From contig NC_030853.1 of NCBI RefSeq assembly GCF_000208745.1, positions 16,834,241 through 16,898,240 of the forward strand: DNA of 64,000 nucleotides. Reading direction: 5' to 3'. Of this stretch, positions 1 to 10,520 are shown in pieces. The notes beneath the pieces are model-generated. The model saw nothing but the letters and a program-made list of their open reading frames with translations. It did no database searches and was not told where the DNA came from. The stretch's first letter is position 1; every line of letters starts with the position of its first letter. Made by a program: the position numbers and the translations under genes. This DNA is from Theobroma cacao. Its lineage: Eukaryota > Streptophyta > Magnoliopsida > Malvales > Malvaceae.

Positions 1-940
1 CTTTTTTATTGTTTTGGTCATTTGGTTGTGATGATTTTTGGATTGCAAGCTCGAGCTCCTTTATATTTGACGAAGGGCTGGTGAGGACTAGTGGTTCTTG
101 GGCTCGAAAGAGGTTGCCTTTTGTGACAAGGGGGATGTGTTGAAGTGGTAGGGGGTTGGGGTGGGTTTTTCGTTGAAGGTCAAAGGTAGTGGTAGTGGAC
201 TTTAGGTCTAAAATCATTTTGTCTTCATTCTTTTTTTCCCATGAAAGGAATGGAAAATGAGATTTTGGAACAATTGAACCTTCTTGTCTAAGTTGAGGTC
301 TGTCACAGAGATACTGTAGTTGCTATTTGAAAGGTGGCAATGGAGATTGGAGTTTGATCTGTTTGGGTTAATCGATGCTGTCTTGCTGATAAGGGTCATT
401 GGTGGAGGACGATGCTTTGTGGGTGTGGTTATTAGATGGCTGGTGAAGTGGTTTTCTCATTTCCTCTGTTTGAAGGTTTGAAGTACTGTTGGCTTCCACA
501 GGTTAATTCTATTCCAAGATGCAGCCCTGATGTTTCCTGGTTTTCCTTAAACGAGTAGATATCTTAAAGCTTAAGCTGTTAACTTGTGCATCTTTATGAT
601 TTTTTTTCTTTTTTCCTGATTTCTCATGTTTTAAGGTTGAGTCCTTGGTGCTCTTGATTGTTTTACTTGTGGTAGAGTTTTTCAATTAGGTTACTAGGTT
701 TTTTTTTTTTTGGTTCTTGAGCATCTAGTTCTTGTTGGTTTGGAAAAGCTATTTAGGATTTGTCATGAGATGCTTTTGTCTCTTGTTGAGTTGCATGTTC
801 TTTTTTGGAAATTGTATAGGCATTTTATCACCCTTTCCAATCCTTTATGTCATGAGATGAGAGTCCATTGCAAAGTAAGTGTGAGATTTAAAATGGCATA
901 TTGTTGATAAGGTTAATAAAAAATACCTTTCAAAAAAAAT
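1..940. other. uncharacterised flank, no supported gene
   Basis: This stretch holds no gene I can support. It is T-rich on the plus strand and looks like intron or untranslated sequence. The only protein-like reading is a 40-codon plus-strand frame from an ATG at 436 to a TAG at 558. A possible acceptor (CTTCCACAG) lies inside it, so it could be the tail of a decayed gene, but it matches no family I recognise. The right edge is sharp: the CLD1-like copy begins at 941. Confidence 0.4.
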
Positions 941-1390
941 TGTATTGGGAGCCTTTTTATCCTTTAGCCAAATTTCTAGCAAAAAGGTCTTTGACTCTCT
1001 TAACCTCATTAGGAAAAAAAAAAAAGAGGAACCTATTACCACTAAAACCACCATCACCAATCACTCTAACTCCACCACTTAATCTCTCACATTTCTTTGT
1101 TACTGTAACTCTTCCCAGATGGAAGTGACCCAAACTTAACAATATCAATCATCATACTTTTTTTTTTCCAAACCAAAAATATCAGTACCCTTAATGTAAT
1201 TTTATAACAAAACAAACAATAATCAAAGCTTAAAAACAAAAAACAAATCAAAACAGAATAGAATAGAAAGCCAAAAACAAAAGCTTTTAGACAAGGTACT
1301 TTATAAATTACTATTGTTGAGGTAAGTGAAAGTGATTAGTTAATATATGGTTGACAAAAACTTCATTTGAGTGATGGGACTTTTTTGTTA
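941..1390 (-). pseudogene. partial copy of CLD1 exon 1 and upstream region
   Basis: This segment is clearly similar to 46479-46925, which is exon 1 of the intact CLD1-like gene plus about 230 bases upstream. Shared runs include VTVTKKCER and FARNLA in the protein and long stretches of the upstream AAACAAATCAAAAC region. Relative to the intact gene the copy has a deletion of about 8 bases after the start region, which breaks the frame, and substitutions such as a run of lysine/phenylalanine codons. Homology stops within a base or two of the exon 1 donor site and no exon 2 follows, so it is a dead gene fragment. Because upstream non-genic sequence is included, DNA-level duplication is more likely than reverse transcription of a mature mRNA, unless transcription starts unusually far upstream. 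Confidence 0.85.
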
Positions 1391-1430
1391 TACTTTGACT
1401 AATTTATTAACGAAGAAACTTCACTTAGAC

Positions 1431-1434
<4 letters not shown>

Positions 1435-1466
<32 letters not shown>
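1435..1466. repeat. (GA)16 microsatellite
   Basis: An uninterrupted GA dinucleotide run lies between the CLD1-like copy and the WDR12-like copy. A second GA run occurs at about 2072-2092. The first marks the junction between the two gene fragments. Confidence 0.95.
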
Positions 1467-1467
<1 letters not shown>

Positions 1468-1484
1468 GTTCTATATCAGACAAA

Positions 1485-1623
1485 TGATGTTCAAAATTGA
1501 CATTATCATAGTACTATAAATACATAAAAAGGAAAAGGTCTAAAGAATGACTGAGACCACGTCTCTAGATGTGTTTGCCCCAACACTCTGTACTGATGAA
1601 TTATGCCTACACAAGATCTTGAA
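1485..1623 (-). pseudogene. WDR12 copy, part 1: piece of exon 7 and intron 7
   Basis: Similar to about 12600-12755 of the intact WDR12 gene. It covers the start of intron 7 and the 3' part of exon 7, including the region coding [13 protein letters not shown] in the source. Substitutions are scattered through it. The match breaks off at TCTTGAA (1617-1623) and resumes at 5227 with the same seven bases, so the copy is split by later insertions. Introns are retained, so it arose by DNA duplication. Confidence 0.85.
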
Positions 1624-2139
1624 CAAATATGGAGCTAACTAATTTTTATTGGGATTAAAGATGAAGAAAAATAAAGGGTAAAAATTTTTAAAGTTAATAC
1701 GATATATTTAAACAACAATTAAAAGATTCATAATAAATAATAATTTTATATAAAATATAAATAAAAAAATTAGAAAAAAAACTTATAAAAAAATTATACT
1801 CGACAATGTTTTCTAGATTCATAAAAAAATAATTCTTAAAATATAAATAATTAAATATGATAGACAAAATTTCATACAATGATTAAATATATAAATAGAA
1901 AGAAGAAAATAAAAAAAAAAGACTTTATCTCTTCTTAATTTCACATAATAGTGGTGAGTGATTCTCGTTCAAGTTAATAAACTCATAAATCTCTTTTGAA
2001 AAATGAAGTGTATTTTAGTGATTAGTTATATAGGAGAGAGTCAAGTAAAAAGTAAAACAAACAAAAGATAAAAGAGAGAGAGAGAGAGAGAGGTGTGAAT
2101 AAACTTAAAAATTAGGGTAGAGTTGATTAGGACTTGTGA
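1624..2139. other. AT-rich sequence splitting the WDR12 copy
   Basis: Very AT-rich sequence with no coding signal. Together with 5042-5226 it forms about 700 bp lying between the two halves of the WDR12 copy once the LINE at 2152-5029 is removed. The shared TCTTGAA at both outer edges suggests an insertion with a 7-bp target duplication, but I see no clear terminal repeats, so its class is undetermined. Confidence 0.5.
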
Positions 2140-5041
2140 GGTCATTTTATTTTATTTTTTTATACTGAAAGTTCCCGCAGGGCCAAGCTACCTTGTTAAA
2201 GTTTTATTAATAATAAGAATAAACGTACATAACGAAGGGGGGCATAGAACCGTACCTCCTTAGTTACAAGAATTATAGGTATTTTAATACTTATTAATGG
2301 TTTCACTTTATGTGCATATTGTCCTAAATGCAACAATAAAGAGAAGTACTCGTTTTTACATGATTCTAAGAAGCAATAAAAATAAATTAGGAGTATTACT
2401 CGCTTACATTTATTTAAACCGGACATAGGGTAAATTCAATCTATCTAGTTTCAACAATATCTGAAGATTCTTATGTTGATGACCCTGATTTGATAAGAAG
2501 TCTGCAGCTTGCTTACTTTTCCTGTAAATATGTGAAATTCTATAGGAGATATTTTGTAAACATTTCCTTATAGATTCTAATAAATATCAAATTTCGTAGA
2601 ATCCTTGTTTATCCTCCTAAAGTATGTTAATGACTACTAAAGCATCCATTTCTATCCAAACTCTAGAAATATTGTAAGCTTGGTATAAAAGTAAACCTCT
2701 ATGCAATGCTAGTAATTCCATCTTAAGAGAATGAATGGGACCAAGATTTTCAGAAAAACAAAAAATGAGCATATCTATGTGATCTCGAATAACTCCCCCC
2801 GCACACTGTATTTTGAAAATAGTTCTTAGAACTACCATCAAATAGTAGCATGAGTAGATTACTTGCATAATCTTCAAAGGATTAATAATAGAGATTTGAA
2901 AGAATTTTGAAAAATAATTTCAAACCTGTTTGGCCACTAGGTTATCCTAAACCACATGTAACAATGATTCCTATGAATTACAGCAAAGGCATTTAGAGGC
3001 TAACTGAATGCCTTTAGATTTCATCTGAAGCTTTACTGGTATCTAGTTTTTTTTTCATTCTCCATAAAAAAAAGATATTGACAGCGGTATGCTTTTGTGC
3101 CAAATAAGCGCTCCCAAGCAAGTGGTAGGTTGTCGATGCCGGATTAGTTCCCATGCACTTCTAGTAGTAAATTCACCATTAGATGTAGGGACCTAGTCAG
3201 CTGTAGCATCCCTAGATCTATCAAAAGGAACCTTCACAATTTCATCAGCAATAACATCTGAAACTACCATTCTCAATTTCTCTATATCCTATTCATTTCC
3301 ATTATAAAAGGAATTAACTTTAGACAGTGAATGAAAAAATGAAGGGAATAGATTAACGAAAGGCTAATCTCTCATCCAACAATCATGCCAAAAAAACAAC
3401 TCCCCCTTACCTATCCGCCATCTGATATTTGGTTCAGTAAAGGTTCTGCCATCAACCATTCTTTTCCAGACTTGGGAATCATGCAACTTACTAGGTATAG
3501 ATGAAGAATTCGGCCCATACAATATTTTGCTAGTAGGTATTGTGTCCAAATACTGTTACATGTTCGGAACCGTTGCCATAGTTTTGCTGAAAAGGCCCCA
3601 AAGACATCCTTCAAGTTTCTGATATCTAGCCCACCTTCCAAGCATAGAAAAGTAATTTTTGCCAGCTAGCCCAATGAATTCGTTTACACTCTGTAGAGCC
3701 TCCCCATAGAAAACTATTGAAAAGTCTCTTTATTTTTTCAATTACACTCACTAGAGGCGTAAGAACTTGGTGGAGGTAGATCGGTAATGAAAAAAGAACG
3801 CTTCGAAGTAAAGTAATTCGACCACCAGAGGAAATGATCTTGTTTTCCCATCCTAAAATACAATCACATATTTTATAAGTATGTGAGTCAAATAAGAATA
3901 CCTTCTTTGCACCTTTGTATAGTGGATTGCCCAAATAAGTAACAGGCAATGTTTTGTGCATAAATCCAATAGTTTGTGAAATAATTTGTTCCCTCGAAGC
4001 TGCAAGATTATTAGCTATGATAAAACAACTCTTTTGATGGTTCACTTGTTGTCCTGAAATCTGTTCATATTCTTATAAAAAATCAAGAATCCTTTGCAAA
4101 GCTGAACGGCTCCCATTAGTAAAAATCATCACATCATCGGCAAAAGTAAGGTGACTAATAATCATACTACAACCAAATTGATAATGAAGCAATTTATATT
4201 GAGCAAAGAGATGGTAAAGACCTCGTGATAAATATTCAACAACTAATATAAAAAAGAGTGGCGAGATAGAGTCACCTTGTCATAACCCCCTTTCTGATGT
4301 GAAGTAGCCAACAGACTGCCCATTAATTAGTAAAGAGAACCAACAGTTAGAAATACACCTTCTAATCATATCAATCCAATGACCATTAAGACCAAATTTA
4401 TCCATCACCAAGTATAAAAAATCCCAATGCAACCTATCATAAGCTTTCATCATATCTAACTTTAGAACAACATTACCTCCTCTTGTTTTGTAGTCCAGTT
4501 TGCCTATTAACTCTTGGGCCAGTAATATTTGTCACTAATAATCCTACCATTAATAAATCCACTCTGGTTTTCAGAAATAATGCAAGAAGAATTTTAGATA
4601 ACCTGTTAGCCAACAGTTTAGTGACTATCTTATTTAAAACAGTACACAAACTAATTGGTCTAAAATCAAACCATTGCTTGGCATCTTTTTTTTTTTGGCA
4701 TAAGAATGAAGTTGTGGAGGTAATTCCTTGTGGAAGAGACGCCCCATCGAATAAATCTTGTGCTACTTCAAGAAAATTTGCTGCTATAATCTCCCAACCG
4801 TGTTGATATAATAGAGATGAAAAACCATCAGGTCCTGCTACACTGTTTTTATCAAAGTTAAACACGGCTTCCTTTACTTCCTGTAGTGTGGGGACTGAAC
4901 AAAGAAATATGTTATCAGTAATAGAAATAAGTTGTGGAATTAGGTAACAGTTGAACCTGGAAAAATCACATTGGTCAGCCTTTAAAAGATTCTGGAAGAA
5001 TTCAATAGTTGAAGTTTGGATAAAAAGTGGGTCATTTTATT
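2140..5041 (-). mobile_element. 5'-truncated LINE with 12-bp target duplication
   Basis: A non-LTR retrotransposon read on the minus strand, flanked by identical GGTCATTTTATT at 2140-2151 and 5030-5041. The body (2152-5029) starts at its 3' end with a T-rich tail after 2151. From 5' to 3' it has the RT start (about 4473-4865, VAGPDG and FRPISLCTVLNKI), the RT active-site motif FADD (4133-4144), the RT C-terminal region with YLGNPLYKG (about 3626-4045), a zinc-binding RVT region (about 3364-3640) and an RNase H-like end (2617-2877, with ELLALHRGLLL). The frame shifts several times and contains stops. Endonuclease and ORF1 are absent, as expected for 5' truncation during target-primed reverse transcription. 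Confidence 0.88.
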
Positions 5042-5226
5042 ATTTATTATTTATATTAATTATTAAATATAAAATTATTTTGAAAAGTATTAGAAAATAT
5101 ATATAATAAATAAAATATTTCAAATTTTTGGAGAGCCACAACTTTCATAAATATACTACTTTCCAAAGCTATTAAAAAGATATATAAAATAACTAAAAAA
5201 TTTCAAAAATTCTGGGGACCCTCCAC

Positions 5227-5650
5227 TCTTGAATGCTCTAAACCATGCAGTTGCAAGGATAGTTCTCTGCATAAAACATTTACAGGAAAGAGATTCATCA
5301 GTCAGGGAATTAAATTTCCATTTTGAAATGAATTCATTTTCCCAATTACCTTGCAAAGCCTCAGAGTTCGATCTTTTTAAGCCGCGGCTACTATAGGCAA
5401 CAGACCTTACTAATGAATACACTACTAATCATGAAGATAAATATAAAATAGCCTAGAGATATATCTAATGGCACTAAGCAGGATTTGCCATAAAACAAAC
5501 AAAACCTGTAATAGTGTTTCGCATCACCAAAATAGAAAGGACGATACATACAGCAGGCTCGGAGTTATTGAATGATATCAAGAAAGCAATAACCATTGAA
5601 ATTTACTGAAATAAAATTCAAATGACACAGTCATATAGTAGAATAAAATG
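5227..5650 (-). pseudogene. WDR12 copy, part 2: exon 6, intron 6, end of exon 7
   Basis: Similar to about 12755-13185 of the intact WDR12 gene: the 5' part of exon 7, intron 6, exon 6 (source reading KDRTLRLWK) and part of intron 5. The copy has lost several bases at the exon 6 acceptor and carries substitutions. It is oriented like the source gene and completes the fragment at 1485-1623. Confidence 0.87.
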
Positions 5651-5857
5651 CTTGGACATCAACCACAGTCAAGTCACTACTCTCCACACTTTATTCATAA
5701 TATGGAAGATAGATTTTAGGGTAAGGATCATGATATATGCTGCACATATATATATATATATTCTATATGGAGGAAATGCCAGTCTAGCGGTATTGCGTAA
5801 AGCGACCGGTGCATCCATGCCTGCGGCACAATAAGTGAAGTTGATTCCTTAGTCATC
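5651..5857. other. short unannotated spacer with (AT)n
   Basis: A spacer between the WDR12 copy and the tandem-duplicated region. It contains an AT microsatellite near 5746-5762 and no coding signal. Confidence 0.5.
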
Positions 5858-7735
5858 CATCGACAGTGCAACTTCACGCAATTGATTGGATCCTTGCTTG
5901 TCCCGATTGCATCGTAGCTCTACTTACTCATGTGTATAATTCTTTATAGCATTCTAGAGTTGTGAGGGAGGGTACGTTTTAGTTGACTTGGAACAACTCC
6001 CATTCTTTTTAGAACAAGTCTCGTGTTTGTCTTGTGCTTCCAAAAAACTTCATTTGGGGTTGTAAGACTTGCCAACTAACCTCATCCGAGGTTTCAATAT
6101 GGTGATCTGTCAAAAAAATAAAATAAAATCAATTTTATTTTTTGAGTAGGGAGGATTTTAAAACTAACTGAGTAGCACGGATTAAGCTTACTGAGTTGCT
6201 AACATATGGGGCGTTACTACAATAACTGAGATATGGCCTTTATTTTTTTTGTAATTTATGCTTACATTCCATGAATTGTGAAATAGGAAACAAGAGGGAA
6301 ATAGGAACACTTTGTTGGTCATTGCAAGTTGAACGGACCATTGCACAACGAGCTTAAAATATTCGAAGTTTGCGACGAACCTCTGTGCACAGAGAAACAC
6401 TAGGAAATGAAAAAAGGATTAAATACATGGTTGCCACGTGGAAAATGCTGCGATAGAGTCAAGCACTCTAAACACTCAAAACTCTAAACTCAAAGCTGCT
6501 CAACGTTCAATTTATGGTCTAGTCAACAATAATTGATCTCTTTCTTTCTCAATAGCTTCTTGTTTGGCTTCAGCCTCATAAAGAGCTCTTCCTTCCTATC
6601 ACAGTCATCAACCATTCCACAACACTACCCTAGATTTTGCCTTCATTTATTTCTTTAATTGAATATACAGACCCCCACACCAAGGGGAGTCACCTAATTT
6701 TCCCAACAGTGCAAAGCTTGATTCAGCTTTAACTTTCATATTAAGACAAACTTTCTTAGTAAAAATTTTCGGAATCTTTCATTATTTAAATATATCATCA
6801 CATAATCAACTTATCAATCATTTTCGAAAGACCTAGTTAAATGAAAATAGCTAAGAAGCATAATATATGCAGTCCTCTAGAGCCAAAACTAATGACAATA
6901 ATACAATATTCACCAGCAAACACTCAAGACAACAATAATTCTTGGTCTGTACTACGAGTTGCCAGTAAATAAATGCTTTCTGCAATAATATCATCTTCAT
7001 CCATTATTTGATAAAAACAACTCATATTTCAATTGACAGTCATAACTTACCCCATATATATATATATTAAAAAAATAAAATCAACTTTGAAATAACATAT
7101 CCAAAAAAGCTTGATGTTTGGACTTTCTTTAATAAAGAACCTTTCTTAACCTTAAATGAAACTGTCCACCCAATTTGGTTCAGAAAACAATAAAGAAGAT
7201 AGCATGTGAGTAATCAAGGCACTCATTGTCACAATTTAAATCTTAATTTCTTTTACATGTGAGTAATGAAGATAGCATTATGTTACAATCATTTGCCAAA
7301 TCATAAAGAATGACATATTCAAGATTAGATGATAAGCATCTTCCTTTTTGGGATGAGGATAGCATGTGAGTAAACAATGCACTCATTATCACAATTTATT
7401 CTAATACAAATTAAATCTTTAATTTCTTTTACATTTGAGTAATGAAGATAGCATTATGTTACAATTATTTGTCAAAGGATGAAAAACTCAAAACTAGATA
7501 ATAAGCATCTTCCTTTTTTGGATGAAGATAGCATGTGACTAACTAATACACTCATTGTTACAATTTATTTATTCTAATACAACTTAAATCTTTAATTTCT
7601 TTCACATGCGAGTAATGAAGATAGAATTATTTTAGAATCATTTGTCAAAGGATGACAAAACTAGATAATAAGCATGCATATTCCTTCTTTGGATGAAGAT
7701 GGCATGTGAGTAACCAATGCACTCATTGTCACAAT
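5858..7735. repeat. large tandem duplication, unit A
   Basis: First unit of a noncoding tandem duplication. Its start (GCTTGTCCCGATTGCATCG), the FCGAGGTTTCAATATGG-like block near 6090, the block near 6850-7010 (AGAGCCAAAACTAATGACAA, TAATTCTTGGTCTGTACT) and the 165-bp repeats at 7195-7720 all recur in order in unit B. Unit A alone contains about 570 bases (near 6260-6830) that unit B lacks. That extra part includes a minus-strand open stretch at 6512-6595 reading EAEAKQEAIEKERDQLLL, which looks like a fragment of a coiled-coil protein of unknown identity. Confidence 0.75.
7195..7720. repeat. ~165-bp tandem repeats
   Basis: Four head-to-tail units begin at about 7196, 7359, 7525 and 7697, giving periods near 163, 166 and 172. 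Each starts with GATAGCATGTGAGTAA or a close variant, followed by CACTCATTGTCACAAT, a TTTCTTTTACATGTGAGTAATGAAGATAG block and AAGCATCTTCCTTTTTTGGATG. The last unit is partial. Two more units, starting near 8627 and 8782, lie in unit B. No protein is encoded. Confidence 0.85.
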
Positions 7736-8818
7736 GCAATTGAATGAATATGGTTGCATGCTTGTCCCGATCATTGCATCGTATTTCTGTTTCCATATGT
7801 ATTTCATTCTTTATAGCTTTTGGAGGTCTAAGGGAAGATAGTTTCTAGCTTGAATTGGACTGATTTCGACATTGCTTAAAACTTTGAAAATATTCACACG
7901 ATCCTTGCTACCCAATGCCAACCCAAAGTAGACGAATTGATTAAAATTCTTTTCAAAACACGTCCCGTGTTTCTCCCATTCGTGCTTCCAGTAGAAGACT
8001 TTTCCAACTAATCCTTATCCGAGGTTTCAATATGGTAATCTGTCAAAAGAAGGAAAATAAAATCACTTTTTTTTTTTTTTGAATAGCAAAGATTTCAAAA
8101 CTTACTGAATTGCACAGATTAAATTTACTGAGTTGTTATCATATGAGGTGTTACTACAATAACTAGGATATGGCTTTGTTTTATTTGTGCCCCTCATTCC
8201 ATTAATTGTGAAAATAATCAACTTATCAATTTTTCCCAAAAGAGCTAGTTAAACGAAAATAACTAAAAGGCATAATTTATGCACTATTTTAGAGCCAAAA
8301 CTAATGACAATAACACAATATTCCCTAGCAAACACTCAAGGCAACAATAATTCTTGGTCTGTACTGCAAGTTGCCAGTGAGCGAATGTTTTCTACAGTTT
8401 CAACAAAAAAGTAAATGCTTTCTGCATTAGTATCATCTTCGTCCATGATTTGATAAAAATAACTCATATTTCACTTAACAGCCATATCTTACCATATCTA
8501 TATATATGTATATATATTTGAAATAACTTATCCAAAAAAAGCCTCGTGTTTGGACTTTAATAAAGAACCTTTCTTCACATCAAATGAAACTGCCCACCCG
8601 GTTTGGTTGAAAAAACGACAGGGAAGGTCAACATGTGAGTAACCAATGCACTTATTGTCACGATTTAAATCATTAATTTCTTTTACATGTGAGTAATGAA
8701 AATAGAATTATTTTACAATCATTTGTCAAAAGGATGACGAACTCAAGACTAGATGAGAAGCGTTTTCCTTTTTTAGATGCAGATAGAGTGTGAGTAACCA
8801 ATGCACTTATTGTCACAA
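7736..8818. repeat. large tandem duplication, unit B
   Basis: Second copy of the block starting at 5858, again beginning with a GCTTGTCCCGAT-like sequence and repeating the same markers in the same order. It lacks the ~570-base internal part and has only two of the 165-bp units, so it is shorter than unit A. Substitutions are spread evenly, pointing to an old duplication. Confidence 0.75.
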
Positions 8819-9195
8819 TGCAATTAAATGATTGCTTGCTTGTGTCAGTTGCATCATATTTCTGGTTCCACATTTATCTCATTATATATCGCCTGGAGGT
8901 CTAAAAGAAGATCACTTGGACTGATTTCGACATTGCTTAAAACTTTGAAGATATGAACACGATCGTTGCTGTCCAATGCCAATTTCGTTTTAGCAGATCA
9001 ACAAATGTACAACAACTTCATGTATTGGATTAAAGAAAAAACTTCAAACTTAAAAAGATTGCCCATTTGCTTGATTTATTGCAAAGTTGAGCGGGGCCAT
9101 TGTGTTACGAGCTTAAAAAAGTTGGTATTTCCTAACCCTATCCCTGGACACAGCAGCAAAATACTCCAATACTTACCACTAATTGACAATCAATA
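8819..9195. repeat. large tandem duplication, partial unit C
   Basis: Third, truncated copy. It shares the start with units A and B, and GGACTGATTTCGACATTGCT and CTTAAAACTTTGAA with unit B (near 7858). Its last part (about 9040-9190) resembles 6270-6400 of unit A. It marks the right end of the duplicated region. Confidence 0.65.
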
Positions 9196-10520
9196 AAATC
9201 CTAATCTGTCACTCTCTCAATTTGGGTTGAGGTTTAAAAGGTTCGAAACAGGGTTTGGTTTAAGGCTAATTTATTATAAAATGAAGCTTTTATTTGGAGT
9301 ACAAGGCTAAAAAACCCTAATCGACTAAAGAGAGTGGATAGAGCGATCGATATGAGGGAGAGACTAAAGAGAGGAGAACGAGGGAGCAGCTCATACAATG
9401 ATTAAAGTTCACTAATACACAATTAAGGGTTATTTATCTATAAATAATTTAAAAATTTCATGTTTGCCGTTATCACTATTTACACATTTAAAATGAAATG
9501 TCAATTTCAAACATTAATGAATCCGCATGAAATTATGGATAAACCAATCAAGTGTATTTTACCAACAAATACCTTCAAACTTGAAAATGCCACAAGTTAT
9601 TTGCAAAAGGTATATTTAAAAAGAAAATTACAATAACTTCAACCAATGAATTAATTAGAAACCTTCCACTTCTTCTACCAAGTCTGAACCATGTTCTCGT
9701 AGTATCAACCACTAGAGTGAATAAATTGTGACAACGAGTGCTTTGGATACTATAAGATGAACAAGTATAAGCAGAGATCAAATTCAAATAAATGTTCCAT
9801 TGAACAAGGAAATGGAAGATTGAACACCCATTAATATGAACTCTAAGAACACTTTTTGATTACCTATATCCTATAAACTTTAATGCATCAGATAAAACAG
9901 AAACAGTATTGAGTTGTATATTTAAGCAAATTAATGATAATGGAATAAATAAAACATAATCTTTTAAGTAAACTTCTGAGGGCATATCTTAATTTGAGCC
10001 CAAAGTGCTTTTTACATGTCCTAAAGTTCCCTGAACAAAATTGGTTCACAGATGACACCGATCCATAAATGGTTTAGCCTCTCACTTGACATGGAATTGT
10101 CCGGCTCCATTCCCAGCATTATGTCACAGAACAACCTAGCTGAGAAAAAAGTGCAGTATCTATCATCCATCCTTTTTCGAACACAAAAAAAAAAAAAAAA
10201 ATGGAAGATGCTCATCATGTGGTCTCGAGTTTGTCATGCTCTTTGTTCTGTAGCAGAAAGGCAAGTTAACATCAGCATAATATAATGAATAGAACAAAAG
10301 TAAACATAACTGAATGTTCATTGATTTCACACAGGCAAAGGCCTTACATATAGCAATGAAATCATTTCCAGCTACAACCAAGGACTGTAAAAATAGGGAT
10401 ATTCAATAAGTAGAAATTTTAACACATGAATTAATGAATTATAGCCCAAGTACCACTCAAATTTGAGCAAACAAAGCCAAATGGCTGTGAATATTTAAAG
10501 AAATATAGCTAAATTTTACC
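9196..10520. other. intergenic region downstream of WDR12
   Basis: No independent gene is visible. The right part (about 10020-10520) is less AT-rich and could be 3' untranslated sequence of WDR12. A possible 3'-UTR intron starts with GTAAAATTT right after the stop codon; on the minus strand a possible acceptor TTTTTACAG lies near 10388. Near 9310-9390 there is a leader-like segment containing AAACCCTAATCGAC with no open frame attached. Confidence 0.45.

Noticed and set aside
436..558. 40-codon plus-strand ORF as a gene
   Set aside because: Short, no family match, no promoter or neighbouring exon that I can support. Kept only as a remark in the flank entry.
941..1390. Plus-strand frame at 901-1128 as coding
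   Set aside because: It is the antisense shadow of the CLD1 exon 1 copy.
1..5650. Left gene fragments as a functional chimeric gene
   Set aside because: The CLD1 piece has a frame-breaking deletion, the WDR12 piece is split by insertions and has lost a splice acceptor, and no open frame spans them.
10021..10381. Short frames on both strands as genes
   Set aside because: They lie in probable 3' untranslated sequence of WDR12, include a long A run, and resemble no protein.
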